A DNA stretch of 64,000 bases from positions 16,048,528-16,112,527 of the forward strand of contig CM067506.1 in the NCBI GenBank assembly GCA_034509495.1. Direction: 5' to 3'. Shown one piece after another: positions 62,321 to 64,000 of the stretch; positions within the stretch are counted from its first letter, which is position 1; every line of letters begins with the position of its first letter. Source of the stretch: Acestrorhynchus altus. Lineage: Eukaryota; Chordata; Actinopteri; Characiformes; Acestrorhynchidae. The translations under genes were made by a program, and so were the position numbers. The notes beneath the pieces were generated by a model. It searched no databases, was not told the origin of the DNA, and saw nothing but the letters and a program-made list of their open reading frames with translations.

Positions 62321-62986
62321 TATCATCGTGGGGTATTCTGTGTAGAGTGTATGTGTAGAATGAATTTAATCTCTTATATCTGCATTAATGGAATAACAAA
62401 GCACACCTGCGTGATCACACCCACCTGTATCACAAACATTATGGTGCCCTGAAAAGGATGGTATATGACATGCTGTAATTTTTACATGGTAAAGGCTTTA
62501 CTTTAAAAATGTCCTGCAGGTGAATTCCAACTCAGCAAGGTGGGCACAGGTTTCCTTAGTTACATTTCAGCAAACTTTAACTGGATGCCATGCTCAGACC
62601 ATGACGCAGAGCCTGGGATGAAGAAGCAGCCAGCAAGTGCCATACTTAGAACCCTGAGGCTTATTATTCAGAGTATGGAGTATGTGTGGAAGGTATTAAA
62701 ATCTGTTCATTCCTTTAAACTGTTTCCTGACAAGAGGTTGTGTTTAGACAAGCTGTCAGTTTGTTCTTAATTACTAAAATAACTGTTAACATGAATTTCA
62801 AAATTTGATATCTGGTGTTTATTGTGTAACTAATTAAATTATAGCTACTACTAAAACTAAACTGTCAGACATTTTAGCAACAATATCTACATCTGATGAC
62901 TATAAATACTATTCTTTGTACCATTAGATCTATGGGGGGCTGAAAGGCTTTACATTGTCACCCTTGCTGGTCGTCAGATTCTAATT

Positions 62987-63055
62987 TGCAGATCCCCCCT
63001 CCAGCACCTCCTAAGAGAAGGGCCTTCAGGAGAGGTGCTGGAGGGGGGATCTGCA
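62987..63055. repeat. perfect 24-bp inverted repeat (hairpin)
   Basis: The left arm starts TGCAGATCCCCCCTCCAGCA (62987-63010). The exact reverse complement is at 63032-63055. The 21-nt loop contains GAAGGGCCTTC, itself self-complementary. Confidence 0.95.
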
Positions 63056-63640
63056 GCAGGTGACACACCTCATCACCAGGTCCTTCACAGCTCAGGTGGC
63101 CCCTCTACAGTTCCGGCCCTGAGTGGAGTCATTCAGAGGACAAACTCAAACACTGCCCACACCTGCAATGCTGAAAAGCTATTTTAACCTGTGATCAGGC
63201 AAAGCAGCAGGTCATTAATGGTGTTGACAGGTCTTAGGTGGCCTGTAGTGTCTGTTGAGTGTTGGGAAAGAGTAAAAGGTTGGAGAGGAAGAGGGAAGGT
63301 GTACACTGTACACTGAAAATTATACTTCTCTGTAGACAGATTCAACAACGCAGGCCTGCTTGGCCTGATAATAAACCCACTCAGCTGGAATCAAGAATAC
63401 GACAGTTGGTATAGCATTTGGTAGAGTGAGGGTTGTAAAAGCCAGATGAGAGCTTTAATGTCTTTTCAGTTTGGGCACGACTGAACACAAGGTCTCTAGA
63501 GATTCTTTGGTCAATTACCAAACAAATGACATTCACCCAGTTCAAGGTAATGGCACTGGAAGGGTCTGTGGAGGACACACACAGCACTTCAGAGAAACAC
63601 GTCTCTGCACATTCACCTGAGCAATACAGCAGTTGGAGTG

Positions 63641-63654
63641 GTTCCCATAGTAAC
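63641..63654 (+). promoter_or_regulatory. RFX X-box-like motif
   Basis: GTTCCCATAGTAAC, a near-symmetric match to the RFX consensus. By eye only. Confidence 0.4.
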
Positions 63655-64000
63655 ATAAGGCTTGATTGCGTGATGACATTAGACCTGCCCTTTGGGGGGC
63701 ACTTCCACTGAGCGAGGTGCTGCTTCTTACCTTACCTTGCAGCACATTCAGTCACTGTAGGAGTATAATCTGAGGATGGTGTAGGGAGATGCATCATCAT
63801 GCCAAAATAAGGTTAAAAGATAAACATAGACATAGATCTTATGACACCAACAAATGTTTTACAGAAACCTTAATACCTCTCTGTCTGTGGGAACACTTTC
63901 AGTCAGTGTCAGTCAGTGATCTTTGCTTAGTCTGAGGCTTACATCTTCCATGAGACTACATGGCACTGTCAGAGCATCCACTTGGTATATAAAGTTCATG

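Larger units (their letters stand above)
62319..64000. other. gene-poor right end
   Basis: No exon recognised. Holds the perfect hairpin at 62987-63055 and an RFX-like X-box at 63641-63654. Confidence 0.5.

Overview
This is vertebrate nuclear DNA: long introns with GT-AG junctions, abundant (CA)n, (TA)n and (GA)n microsatellites, and many decayed Tc1/mariner, hAT-like, SINE and LINE copies. Protein similarity and the repeat families (several Tc1 types and a TIR MITE that I associate with characins and catfishes) point to a teleost, probably an otophysan. The species cannot be fixed from the sequence. No operon-type, CRISPR or viral gene system was seen.

Three protein-coding genes are supported. 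(1) About 100-4907, minus strand: the first five coding exons of an rnf145-like sterol-sensing, multi-pass E3 ligase gene, which runs off the left edge. (2) 15939-29126, plus strand: a complete suppressor of fused gene (sufu), 12 coding exons, 469 aa, every junction in phase. (3) 34372-47512, plus strand: a complete trim8 gene, 6 coding exons, 568 aa, with a CpG-rich promoter/5'UTR region and a long 3'UTR. sufu followed by trim8 in the same orientation is the order known from human 10q24. The rnf145-like neighbour differs from the human arrangement as I recall it.

Layout: 0-5 kb rnf145-like 5' half; 5-15.6 kb intergenic, with a Tc1 copy, a MITE, a SINE and a possible small unannotated transcription unit near 11.5-12.3 kb; 15.6-29.1 kb sufu, with a Tc1 copy in intron 5 and a roughly 700 bp TG-rich satellite in intron 8; 29-33 kb spacer with an intact-ended hAT-like element and a duplicated block; 33-49.2 kb trim8; 49.2-64 kb gene-poor flank with decayed transposons, a cdk9-derived retrocopy fragment, candidate regulatory sequence and a 24-bp perfect hairpin.

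The genes do not form one pathway. SUFU restrains GLI factors in Hedgehog signalling, TRIM8 is a RING ubiquitin ligase in cytokine/NF-kB/p53 signalling, and RNF145 acts in sterol homeostasis. The most notable structure is trim8 intron 2. It opens with (AC)32 nine bases into the intron and ends in a GT tract eight bases before the exon, with no polypyrimidine tract, so the two tracts could pair and bridge the splice sites.
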